Source: an uncultured Paraglaciecola sp. (lineage in GTDB: Bacteria; Pseudomonadota; Gammaproteobacteria; Enterobacterales; Alteromonadaceae). From it: 64,000 bases of DNA. The stretch spans positions 1-64,000 of the forward strand of contig NZ_CAKZKO010000004.1 in assembly GCF_937123705.1 (NCBI RefSeq), read 5' to 3'. Positions 15,780-23,831 of this stretch are shown here, in pieces. The stretch's first letter is position 1. Every line of letters begins with the position of its first letter. A program made the position numbers and the translations under genes. The notes under the pieces are model-generated. The model was given only the letters and a program-made list of their open reading frames with translations, was not told where the DNA came from and searched no databases.

Positions 15780-18700
15780 TTAAGGCCCTGGACGAGACGA
15801 CAACACCAAACGAAAACCGGTGTAGATGTTCCGATACGTGCGCGTGTTGATGTAGCGGTAAGCCGACCGCAAGCTGGCCGGTTTGAAGTACCACGAACCG
15901 CCGCGCAACACACGTTTGTCGCAATTGCCACTAGTCCAAGCACTGCCATTATTAGGGGCATTTTGGTATGAAACATTCCAACAATCTTGCGTCCATTCCC
16001 ATACATTGCCATGCATGTCGTATAAACCAAAGGCATTAGGACTAAAACTTTTTACAGAAACAGTTTTGCGGTCATTACCACAATCACCATCATAATTGCC
16101 ATAACGGGCTTGAGAGCAACTTATGTAATTACCCCAACTGAATTTTGTTGTGCTGCCGGCACGGGCGGCATATTCCCACTCCGCCTCACTAGGTAATCTA
16201 AACTTTTGCCCCGTATGTTTATTTAACCAAGGGATATAGTGTTGGGTGATGTCGTTCCAGCTCACATTGATAACTGGGCGATTACCTTTACCCCAACCTT
16301 TATCACCGCCGACACTGTTGTTATTAGGGCACGCACCTGCATCAATACAAGGCTGGTACATGGCCCATGTGACTTCGGTTTGCATTAGTTTAAAGGCCTT
16401 AATGTTAACTCGATGCACTGGCTTTTCATCATCATCGCCGTTTTCACTGCCCATCATAAAGCTGCCTGCGGGAATGCTTACTATACTATTGACCAACTGT
16501 TTGATGGCTGGGGGCATTGCTTTTTCTAACTGATAACTAAAGCTTTTATTATCGCTTCTTAGTGTTGCTGTGTGATTTTGACTGTGATAACCCTGCTTAC
16601 TGACTTTAATAGTATAGGTCTTGGGTAAAAGCCTGATACCTGCTTGGTACTTATCTTTAATATTCAGTATTTCTACCTTTGCATCACTAGGCGTGGTGGT
16701 AATAGTCAGGGCCACTTTTGAGTTTTCTAGCTCTATGGCCGCTATTTTTTGTTGGGCTTGTTGCCTGTAGGTACCTGTTGTTTGTTCGGCTAAGTATGTT
16801 TGGTAAGCGTTAATCGTGTTTGCTTGCTTGGCTTGACTCCAAGCCGATTCATCTTGTTTTTTGGCCTCTGTTTTAGCCATCAATCGTTGCTCTGCTTTTT
16901 TCGCTGTATTGTGTGCTGTTTTTGCTTGCTTTACATATTGCCCTTGTGGAAACGCTGTTAAATAAGTTTGATAGCCACGGCTCGTATGACTATTTTTGGC
17001 TTTATCCCATGCTGCGTTATCTTTTGTTTCATAAGACTTAACTAGCTCACTTATTAGAATATTATCCACCGCTCCTGTGACTAATAATCCTTCGGATTTT
17101 TCAAAAGCCTCAATCGCTTTTTGGGTGCGAGTATCTGTCATGCCATTTTCAGATACGGTATAACCATGTTTGATAAGTAGTTGTTGGGCTTGTTTAGTTA
17201 ATTCGGTCTGTTGCTGCTCAGTTGATAACTTAGCCAGCCTTGCTTGCTCTTGTAGCTTGTCGATGGCTGCTTTGGCTTGCTGTTTATGTTTACCTGTTGG
17301 CCAGGTATCTAAATACAGTTGATAACTTTGAACTGTATTTAGTTTTATCGCTTGTTGCCACGCGGCTTGTTCGTTCTTTTGGGCAATAGCCTGTTGTTGC
17401 TGCTCAATTTGCTGTTGTTGATAACCTTGGTAACCAAAATACCCACCGCCTATTAATAAAATAAGCACAACACTATACATCACGCTTTTACCCACACCTT
17501 TATTGGTTGTCTTTGTAGGTGGGTTATTGGCCTTATCATGGCTATGGGCTTTTGTGTTTTTACCTTCGATTATCTGAGTCAGCTCTGCTGCTGTTTTACC
17601 TGTGGTGGCTTCACCTGCACTGACTAGGGCACTTATCTGTGCTTGACTTAATGTTTTATTATGTTGTTGATGCTGTTTGTTTACCCCCAACACCCATTGC
17701 TGAAACGCTTTTTGTTGTGGGTCGATGTCAACCTGTTGTTGAATGATTTGTTCAATTAACGCAGACAGTCCAGCCGCATCCACATTGCCTATGTCCGCTA
17801 ACGCTTGTAATACAATTTTGTCTGAGTCTTTTATTTCACCTTGGGTGTGCAGCAGTGCAATGATTTTGTTTTTTAAGGGCTTTAACTCAGCCTTGATATC
17901 GGCTGTCTTGTCGTCTACCCAGGTGCCTGTGGCTTCGTCTACATCTTGAGATTCTGTGACACCTTTTATCGCTTGTTTAAATTGTTTTAAAAAGTCTGCG
18001 CCGTCTTGGGGTCTGTCTTGCTCTTGTTGTGATATAGCGTTGATTAACAATTCATTTAGTTTATCACCTATTTCCGGTGCAAACTCTTTGGGGGGTTTAA
18101 ACGGTATACTGGGCAACTGCCCAGTGAGCATTCGGTAAGCCAATACCCCTACACTATATACGTCACTGGCGGGCATCACATGTTTGGCGCTTTCTCTTTG
18201 CTCTGGGCTCATGTAATTACGGCTGCCCATACCTACGCCACTTTGGCTGTGTTCCGCGTCGGGTAGTTTGGCAATACCAAAGTCACACAGTTGCACGTTA
18301 CCTTGCTCGTCAAATAAAATATTGGCTGGTTTAATATCTCTGTGCACTAACCCTGCTTGGTGCACCGCACTTAAGGCATCCAGAATTTGTTCGAGTATAC
18401 TTAGAGCTTTTTGGCTGGCCAGCTTTCTTGGGTGTAGGTGTTTTGGTGTGTCTTCTAATTTACCGCGACTAAAAGCGTCTTTGCCAATTTCGGTTTCAAG
18501 TGATTGAGGCAAATACGGCATCACATAATAAGGCGTACCGTCTTCAAGTTCGTCAAAATCGCGAATATTCACTATGTATGGATTAGCCGATAATTTATGT
18601 AGCGTTTGGTATTCGTCCATGAAGCGTTGTTGTAATACACCTATAGCATCGGTTGAACTAGACGTTGCCTGTCCGGCTAAGTTTTCGTCGCGCACCTTGA

Positions 18701-18815
18701 ACACTTTAATGGCTACTTTGATGTCGCTAAAGCGAGTATCTTCGGCTAAATACACTGCTCCAAAGCCGCCGGCGCCTAATTCCCTTATAACCTTGTACTT
18801 ACCTATTTTTTCCAT
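15780..18815 (-). CDS. Membrane Ser/Thr protein kinase with PG-binding, PEGA and FGE/C-type-lectin-like domains
   Basis: About 1011 residues. ATG at 18815 lies two bases after the upstream stop; a GTG at 18821 would overlap it. Counting from the GTG: kinase domain (7-285; Lys39, HRD 160-162, DFG 180-182), juxtamembrane region (about 298-400), transmembrane helix (about 447-464), three copies of a W-x-x-A---T---YQ-YL repeat (about 487-521, 603-635, 660-692), a peptidoglycan-binding-1-like domain between them (about 540-595; NGMTDTRTQKAIEAFE), PEGA (about 702-768; TPSDAKVEILN), and an FGE-sulfatase/SUMF1 fold (about 780-1010; IPAGSFMMGS, EVTWAMY, RLPSEAEWEYAARAG, GNVWEWTQD, RGGSW, TGFRLV). The Cys residues used by true formylglycine-generating enzymes near RGGS are absent, so this is a binding fold, not that enzyme. 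The last ~40 codons are compositionally foreign. Confidence 0.93.
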   Translation of the reverse strand: MEKIGKYKVIRELGAGGFGAVYLAEDTRFSDIKVAIKVFKVRDENLAGQATSSSTDAIGVLQQRFMDEYQTLHKLSANPYIVNIRDFDELEDGTPYYVMPYLPQSLETEIGKDAFSRGKLEDTPKHLHPRKLASQKALSILEQILDALSAVHQAGLVHRDIKPANILFDEQGNVQLCDFGIAKLPDAEHSQSGVGMGSRNYMSPEQRESAKHVMPASDVYSVGVLAYRMLTGQLPSIPFKPPKEFAPEIGDKLNELLINAISQQEQDRPQDGADFLKQFKQAIKGVTESQDVDEATGTWVDDKTADIKAELKPLKNKIIALLHTQGEIKDSDKIVLQALADIGNVDAAGLSALIEQIIQQQVDIDPQQKAFQQWVLGVNKQHQQHNKTLSQAQISALVSAGEATTGKTAAELTQIIEGKNTKAHSHDKANNPPTKTTNKGVGKSVMYSVVLILLIGGGYFGYQGYQQQQIEQQQQAIAQKNEQAAWQQAIKLNTVQSYQLYLDTWPTGKHKQQAKAAIDKLQEQARLAKLSTEQQQTELTKQAQQLLIKHGYTVSENGMTDTRTQKAIEAFEKSEGLLVTGAVDNILISELVKSYETKDNAAWDKAKNSHTSRGYQTYLTAFPQGQYVKQAKTAHNTAKKAEQRLMAKTEAKKQDESAWSQAKQANTINAYQTYLAEQTTGTYRQQAQQKIAAIELENSKVALTITTTPSDAKVEILNIKDKYQAGIRLLPKTYTIKVSKQGYHSQNHTATLRSDNKSFSYQLEKAMPPAIKQLVNSIVSIPAGSFMMGSENGDDDEKPVHRVNIKAFKLMQTEVTWAMYQPCIDAGACPNNNSVGGDKGWGKGNRPVINVSWNDITQHYIPWLNKHTGQKFRLPSEAEWEYAARAGSTTKFSWGNYISCSQARYGNYDGDCGNDRKTVSVKSFSPNAFGLYDMHGNVWEWTQDCWNVSYQNAPNNGSAWTSGNCDKRVLRGGSWYFKPASLRSAYRYINTRTYRNIYTGFRLVLSSRPGP
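15795..15914 (-). other. Candidate diversity-generating retroelement variable region (3' end of FGE-like domain)
   Basis: From RVLRGGSW to TGFRLV, 27 of 33 codons end in G or C (about 82%), against 6 of 22 (27%) in the block just upstream (NYISCSQARYGNYDGDCGND). At the positions that vary in FGE-type retroelement targets the codons are TAC, TTC, AGC, TAC, TAC, ATC, AAC, AAC, ATC and TAC, all of NNC form, as expected from mutagenised AAC template codons. The constant end (GGT TTT CGT TTG GTG) would be the homing-initiation part. No template repeat or reverse transcriptase is visible here. Confidence 0.55.
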
Positions 18816-18817
18816 GG

Positions 18818-20077
18818 TCACGACCCTGTTAACTGCAATGAATAATGACTTAGAATATTATTCTTTAAATGCTTATTGTTTGATTGAATACTATCTATAA
18901 AGCCTTGAATATCCAAGGTTTGATTGTCAGGGTAATTAAATAAATATTGGCGTATTTGGCTCACATCATCTTCTGATAAAGCTAACGAGAATGTTATTAC
19001 TATAACTTTAGCTGGTCGTTTAGGTACGGGAATTGCCCAGTGTTCCTTCACCTTTTTGCCTAATACAAATAGATGAGATTGCAGGTTAACGGCCATAAGC
19101 GACGCAACTTGTTCAGCCGCTACAATGCTAATTTTGCATAAGTTTTGGTGGGGCTGGCTAACAGGATTTTGTACAGTTAAAAATTGCGAGATTGCTGACT
19201 TATTAATCTGTGAACAATTATTTTGATTTGCATAGCTAAAATTGGCTGTTAAACCAAGAGGATAATTTACCTTAGTGGCTTGGGAATTGGCTAATGAATT
19301 AGGCCTTTGTGTAGTTTGTTTTATAGGGTTAGGTTTAACCTGTTGGAGCGCAGCAGATTGTGTTTGTAATGAAAAATCAAAACTAAATGCAGCTACTCCT
19401 ACCAACAAAGCTAGCATGAATATTATCAACCAATGTGTGACACGGATTGTTTTAGCTGTTGCGACTTGTACTACTTGGGTGTTGGGCGTTGCTTTTGGTG
19501 AACTATTATGACTGCTTGATGTTGCGGCTTGCGCAGGAAAGGTGGCCATTGCTTGTTCAAGGGTATTAACACCCAAAATAGCTATGTTTGATGTCTGTAT
19601 ATTTAACTCATGTAGATTTTGAGTAGGCACTAAAAAGCTAATGTCGATATTGCTTTGCCATGCTGCAATAGTATCAGCGGCTTTAGCGACTTTTAGCGGT
19701 ACTTGTTGCACAGGTAAGACAAGCCTTTCACTGGTATTGAGTTCGCCCGTTGCAATTAATACTTTGTCACCCGCTTTTGGGGAGCCATCACCTAATAATT
19801 CGCGATAATGGGCAGCATGAGCCAAATAAAAGCCAAGTTGCCAACTATTCCCTTGATCGATTGATGCACTTACATTGACACGATAGGACGAGTCACCAAA
19901 ATCAGCTTCTATGATCCCTGCCCCTTTTCGGACAAAATTATGGTATGCCGAGGTTATAGGAGAAACGGTTGGTGTTCCTCGAACAGACACCACAGACTGA
20001 ATATCTGCGTCTTGAGCGTATATTTTTTGAATAGCGACCAATCCCTGTGTAGTCGCAACAAAAACGTGTAATTTCAT
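18818..20077 (-). CDS. Single-pass membrane protein with degenerate Lon-protease (S16)-like domain
   Basis: 419 residues. The N-terminal half (about 60-180) follows the Lon proteolytic-domain pattern: GNSWQLGFYLAHA where Lon has GPSAG and a helix, ATGELN and LPVQQVP where Lon has TGEI and LPxGGLKEK, then a KVAKA helix, FLVPTQNLHEL and VNTLEQAM matching the final helix/strand layout. Ser78 could correspond to the Lon nucleophile, but the catalytic Lys position reads Pro (127), so protease activity is doubtful. A transmembrane helix follows (about 215-233) and then a periplasmic part. It ends two bases before the start of the downstream kinase, so its product probably works with that kinase. 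The Lon relation is inference from pattern. Confidence 0.75.
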   Translation of the reverse strand: MKLHVFVATTQGLVAIQKIYAQDADIQSVVSVRGTPTVSPITSAYHNFVRKGAGIIEADFGDSSYRVNVSASIDQGNSWQLGFYLAHAAHYRELLGDGSPKAGDKVLIATGELNTSERLVLPVQQVPLKVAKAADTIAAWQSNIDISFLVPTQNLHELNIQTSNIAILGVNTLEQAMATFPAQAATSSSHNSSPKATPNTQVVQVATAKTIRVTHWLIIFMLALLVGVAAFSFDFSLQTQSAALQQVKPNPIKQTTQRPNSLANSQATKVNYPLGLTANFSYANQNNCSQINKSAISQFLTVQNPVSQPHQNLCKISIVAAEQVASLMAVNLQSHLFVLGKKVKEHWAIPVPKRPAKVIVITFSLALSEDDVSQIRQYLFNYPDNQTLDIQGFIDSIQSNNKHLKNNILSHYSLQLTGS

Positions 20078-20100
20078 ATGAATGCTAGTCCTGGCGAGAA

Positions 20101-20634
20101 TTACGGCATGATGCTGATATGAGATTGTATATCAAGTAACAACTGTAAACGTGGGTCTTGTTCATCAAAAAGGTACTGCGAGGTACCTTCGATGAGGGCC
20201 GGAAAATTAATCTGTTGGGTTTTTTGATCGCTTATAACATTCAACACAACGCCTTGCTGAATTTGATTAGTGGTGGGATGTGGAATGTGGAGTATCACAA
20301 AAATTTGAGATGCTTGCTGTTTATCTCGCTTAAACTTAATTGTAAATAAATCGGTTTGCCGAGTACTCAAGGCATTAGTGGTACTCGCTGCGGCTTGAGC
20401 TGGGCTTTCTGAGAAACTTAAAGATTTAACAATTTGTTGATATTGCCTACGCAAGGGCAGTTGAGAATTTAAAGCCCGCATAATTTGCTCAGAATGCTGA
20501 ATGTTATTGCCTAGAGCGAGCTGTATTAAATCATTATATAGCACAGCAGGCGTGCCTGTTGGCTGAGACAGTTCACGAAAGGCAACCTTTGCTGTGAAAA
20601 GTCTTTCTGGCTGTGCCGATTTATTGGACTGCAT
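20101..20634 (-). CDS. Soluble protein of unknown function in the kinase operon
   Basis: About 177 residues from the ATG at 20634, which has GGAG six bases upstream and overlaps the end of the preceding gene by 14 bases. A longer frame from 20691 lies inside that gene. No signal peptide or membrane helix; it has a helical N-terminal half, a Ser/Ala-rich linker and a beta-rich end (FTIKFKR, IFVILHIPHP, GVVLNVI). No family recognised. Tight coupling to both neighbours suggests a cytoplasmic partner of the kinase system. Confidence 0.7.
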   Translation of the reverse strand: MQSNKSAQPERLFTAKVAFRELSQPTGTPAVLYNDLIQLALGNNIQHSEQIMRALNSQLPLRRQYQQIVKSLSFSESPAQAAASTTNALSTRQTDLFTIKFKRDKQQASQIFVILHIPHPTTNQIQQGVVLNVISDQKTQQINFPALIEGTSQYLFDEQDPRLQLLLDIQSHISIMP

Positions 20635-22237
20635 GTTCGACTCCATAAAAAGAATTAAATCTGCTAGTGAATATACAAACATCAGAGGCAAAAATTTGCT
20701 TTAACGAAGTGGTTTGCTCATCTAATTGCTGAATCAAGTGTATATGTTCAGCTATTGAAGCTTTTGCCGCATGCAGATTTTGTTGTGCGTGGTAATACTC
20801 GTCTTCATCTAATAACTCATCTAAATTTTTAAATCCTGATTTGTTATTTTTCTTAAAGGCTTTCTCTGTTTTTTCTCGTTGTTGGCGAAACGCTGGAAAT
20901 TGTAGATTTAAGGCACTAAAAATAGCGTTCCAACCTAGCTTCTGTTGTTTCAGTTCCAATATTTTTTGGCCAATAGGTGGGATTTGTTTAGGTTCAATTG
21001 CGTCTAAATATTCAGAGCAGGCTGTTTCTGGTTGTAGTTCGGACATCACATGACAGATACACAACAATGCTTGCTGAATACTATTACTACAGTCGACTAC
21101 ATCCTCAAGGTATGTTGCATAAGCGTTTTCTGGTATTTGAGTGAGTTTATCTTGCAATCTAGCAACGGATTTTCGCTTAGCTTGTACTAGCACGGCTTGC
21201 CACTTAGCAAACACTTGTAAGCGTAAAAATGAACGAAGAAATCTTTGTGAATAAGCCGAGTAACTCATTAATGGTTGTAGTCGGTCAGCTTCTTGCTGAG
21301 TTAAACATTTTGGTGCTAAACACAATTGTTTAACGTCTGTTATAGGTTTGCTATCAGAAAACACGGTATCTTGTATATGCTGTTCCCACTGCACCCCTTG
21401 ACTTGGCTCTTCAGAGAATAAGCGCTCAAGATCGAGTTCTTGGTTTTCAGCATTGGCACCTAATGACTTGGCATAAAGGATCTGTGATTGAGTCTCAACA
21501 ACATCCATAGCACTCATTGCATCAAATACATCAAACAACGCTGTAGCGTATAATACATAACTTTCTGCATGTGGGTCGTCACTTGCCTGTTGCCAAAAAT
21601 CTAAAATGTGTTGGTCATTCACGTCATCAGGGGTAATTTGCTGATTCTTCATCCAATTTTCGAAATACCGAAATCGGTTTTGCATTTGCGCTTCGGGTAA
21701 ATGCTCTTTCAAAAATCGGTAAATAGCTTGCTGAAGTTTTTTTGCTATTTGGTCGACCTGTGTTTGATTTGCCGCCCTTAACTCTTTATCAAATAGACCA
21801 ATAAAACTTGGATCAACGGCTAATACAAATTCCATTAATACTGCCAAAGTACTTACCCTAACGGGGGAAATATCAAATTGATGATGGGCTAATTGTAAAT
21901 GAATCACCTCGGGGGTGACCTTGACGCTGTTCTCGCCCGAAGACCATGGCTCTGCAAAGGCGGCCCTGACTCGCTTTGGTGTGTAGGCCTCATCTAGCCA
22001 AAAAAAACGCTCAATTGGTGTGCCTACTCTTTTATTTGGATAAGCGTTAACCACAGCCCAATTAAGGTAAACCAATTCTAAACAGGCTTTGGCATAGTTA
22101 CGACAACTGACATATTGCTGTATTAGATTCACATCACGGCTAATATACTTAAGACCGTTTATTCCCTCTGCTTGCCTTAATCCATCAAATATACTGCGTA
22201 ATGTATCGCTTACGCCAAAACCAGCTGTTGTTGGCAT
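20621..22237 (-). CDS. Large soluble protein of unknown function, first gene of the kinase operon
   Basis: 538 residues, no signal peptide, no transmembrane segment, mostly alpha-helical with many Gln, Leu and Glu residues. No catalytic motif recognised. A segment near the C-terminus (about 440-520) is coiled-coil-like (EKTEKAFKKN, DELLDEDEYYHAQQNL). ATG at 22237 with AAAGGAATCAAT upstream. Its gene runs into the next by overlap, followed by the Lon-like membrane protein and the FGE kinase, so this four-gene set is probably one unit. Confidence 0.75.
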   Translation of the reverse strand: MPTTAGFGVSDTLRSIFDGLRQAEGINGLKYISRDVNLIQQYVSCRNYAKACLELVYLNWAVVNAYPNKRVGTPIERFFWLDEAYTPKRVRAAFAEPWSSGENSVKVTPEVIHLQLAHHQFDISPVRVSTLAVLMEFVLAVDPSFIGLFDKELRAANQTQVDQIAKKLQQAIYRFLKEHLPEAQMQNRFRYFENWMKNQQITPDDVNDQHILDFWQQASDDPHAESYVLYATALFDVFDAMSAMDVVETQSQILYAKSLGANAENQELDLERLFSEEPSQGVQWEQHIQDTVFSDSKPITDVKQLCLAPKCLTQQEADRLQPLMSYSAYSQRFLRSFLRLQVFAKWQAVLVQAKRKSVARLQDKLTQIPENAYATYLEDVVDCSNSIQQALLCICHVMSELQPETACSEYLDAIEPKQIPPIGQKILELKQQKLGWNAIFSALNLQFPAFRQQREKTEKAFKKNNKSGFKNLDELLDEDEYYHAQQNLHAAKASIAEHIHLIQQLDEQTTSLKQIFASDVCIFTSRFNSFYGVEHAVQ

Positions 22238-22312
22238 ATTGATTCCTTTTATCCTTATTTATGCCCTCCACTGTAGCTAAAAACGTCAAGAAATTAAATA
22301 TAATTCAATCCG

Positions 22313-23131
22313 TTAGTTAAATGCCGACTCCCAGCTATCGACCAAGGCTTGTTTGCCTCTTTTTTCAATGTTGCGAGATACTTGCCTAGCATTTGCATGC
22401 GACTTAACTACTGGGCTTAGTTGGGAAATTTGCCGAGTTAAATTGTGTATTTGTAATCGATCTAGAATTTCTATTTTGGACTGATGAGCAGAATAGACAA
22501 TTGACTCGTGGTTAATTGATTGATGTTGATTACTCAAGCTTGATGCTGGTTTAATTCTATTTTTTCCTGTGAAGTCATCTAAATTTGATAGTAACGCTTG
22601 GTGTTTTGTTTTATCTACGAAAGACGGTTGAAATTGAGGTGTAAACTCTTGGTTGTAACCTGCAAGTTTATACTGATGAGCATATTGTAGTACTGAACGA
22701 ACATATTGTTTAGTTGCTGGAATAACCCCCAATTCACCAGTGGCCGAACGTACTCTTGACCCACCATTGTAGTGAGATAGCGCTATATCTACTCGGCCAT
22801 CGTATACTTCAATTAAGTGTTTAATAAATTCGATACCAATTTTTATATTGGTTGTAGGATTATACAACTTGTAGCTAGGTACACCAAATTCCAACTTTGC
22901 CGTTTGCGGCATGATTTGCATCACGCCTTTTGCACCCGCAGAACTTAAAGCTAAGGGGTTAAAATTTGACTCAACCCTAGCGATACCTAACGCTAGTGCA
23001 GGTTCAACCCCTATTATTTTTGCCTGCTCAATAACAATTTTTTTAATCTCTGCCTCTTGTTCAGAATAAGCAAAAGAAGTTGTGCTTATACTTAAAAAAG
23101 CAACCATACACATTCTAATCATTAGTTTCAC
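22313..23131 (-). CDS. Lytic transglycosylase (SLT domain)
   Basis: 272 residues with a signal peptide (about 1-22). SLT/lysozyme-like domain (about 30-150) with the catalytic Glu in ARVESNFNPLALSSAGAKG, then GVMQIMP, YNPTTNIKIG, and ALSHYNGG. It should cleave the glycan strands of peptidoglycan to form anhydro ends. The C-terminal 110 residues are low in structure and unassigned. It lies 76 bases upstream of the kinase operon in the same direction and may be its first gene or a separate unit; the wall-linked theme (PG-binding and OmpA domains downstream) supports association. Confidence 0.9.
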   Translation of the reverse strand: MKLMIRMCMVAFLSISTTSFAYSEQEAEIKKIVIEQAKIIGVEPALALGIARVESNFNPLALSSAGAKGVMQIMPQTAKLEFGVPSYKLYNPTTNIKIGIEFIKHLIEVYDGRVDIALSHYNGGSRVRSATGELGVIPATKQYVRSVLQYAHQYKLAGYNQEFTPQFQPSFVDKTKHQALLSNLDDFTGKNRIKPASSLSNQHQSINHESIVYSAHQSKIEILDRLQIHNLTRQISQLSPVVKSHANARQVSRNIEKRGKQALVDSWESAFN

Positions 23132-23268
23132 GTTTCACACTCCTATAAATCCAACCGATTTGGGTTGACATGATATATAAAAAGGTTTGAGTCATTATTT
23201 TTCGCTCATTGAGAGTTTTTTCAGTCAACATTAGGCTTAACATTTACAACAATTTGAATTGACTCACT

Positions 23269-23508
23269 TTGAATGACACTAAAAAGCTAGTTGCATGCCC
23301 ATGTTGCAACTACTTAACGTTACCCCAACTAGGTATGTATGAAATTTGTGAAGTATGTTTCTGGGAAGACGATGGTGCGCAGAATCCGGATGACTACAGT
23401 AAGCCAAATCATATATTTTTGAGGCAGGAACAAGATAACTTTCTAACTATTGGTGCTTGTGATGAACTAGGCGCTTGTTACGTTACAAAACAAGCTAAAT
23501 TACAATAA
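23269..23508 (+). CDS. CPCC-type cysteine-rich protein
   Basis: 79 residues. Four Cys in two pairs (ACPCCNYLTL and YEICEVCFWEDD) form a zinc-ribbon-like knuckle with the CPCC signature, followed by the acidic FWEDD-x-x-QNPDDYS segment typical of the Cys-rich CPCC family. Function of the family is unknown. No clear ribosome binding site. Convergent context: none; it stands alone between the transglycosylase and exonuclease genes. Confidence 0.75.
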   Translation: MNDTKKLVACPCCNYLTLPQLGMYEICEVCFWEDDGAQNPDDYSKPNHIFLRQEQDNFLTIGACDELGACYVTKQAKLQ

Positions 23509-23831
23509 GAAAGGATGGAAGCTATCAATAACAACGATTTTAAGTATTGGGGGACTATAAACAAAACGTATTTTTCCGGACAGTTCTCAACTTGCTAGCA
23601 AATCAACTTGATACAGCAGTTGTATGCTAGACTTTCTCTTTGTACCCTACTCATTTAAAAGCTGAATTGTCTGCGACACACCTTTTTGGAAATTTCGACA
23701 CAATAGTGACACATTTATTTACTAGTAAAATATGTCCAAGTACTGTTATTAACATTTTCAAATTAATTAAAGACTTATTTTGCAAGGACTTAGAAGCATT
23801 AAATACACTCTAATACGTAAATGGTACATCT
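23509..23831. promoter_or_regulatory. Intergenic region upstream of exonuclease I
   Basis: About 320 bp without a convincing gene. An open stretch just after the CPCC gene stops soon. The last 150 bp are AT-rich and must contain the exonuclease promoter. I see no inverted repeat long enough to name. Confidence 0.4.

Noticed and set aside
15780-16500. FGE-like domain as a true formylglycine-generating (sulfatase-maturing) enzyme
   Set aside because: The Cys residues that follow RGGS in active enzymes are missing (RGGSWYFKPASLRSAYR), and no sulfatase gene is nearby.
1-23131. Prophage or transposon origin of the kinase locus
   Set aside because: No integrase, transposase, structural phage gene, or terminal repeats of an insertion sequence were seen; only the kinase direct repeat.
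23520-23830. Possible small gene after the CPCC protein
   Set aside because: Only short frames with no start signal or recognisable protein pattern.
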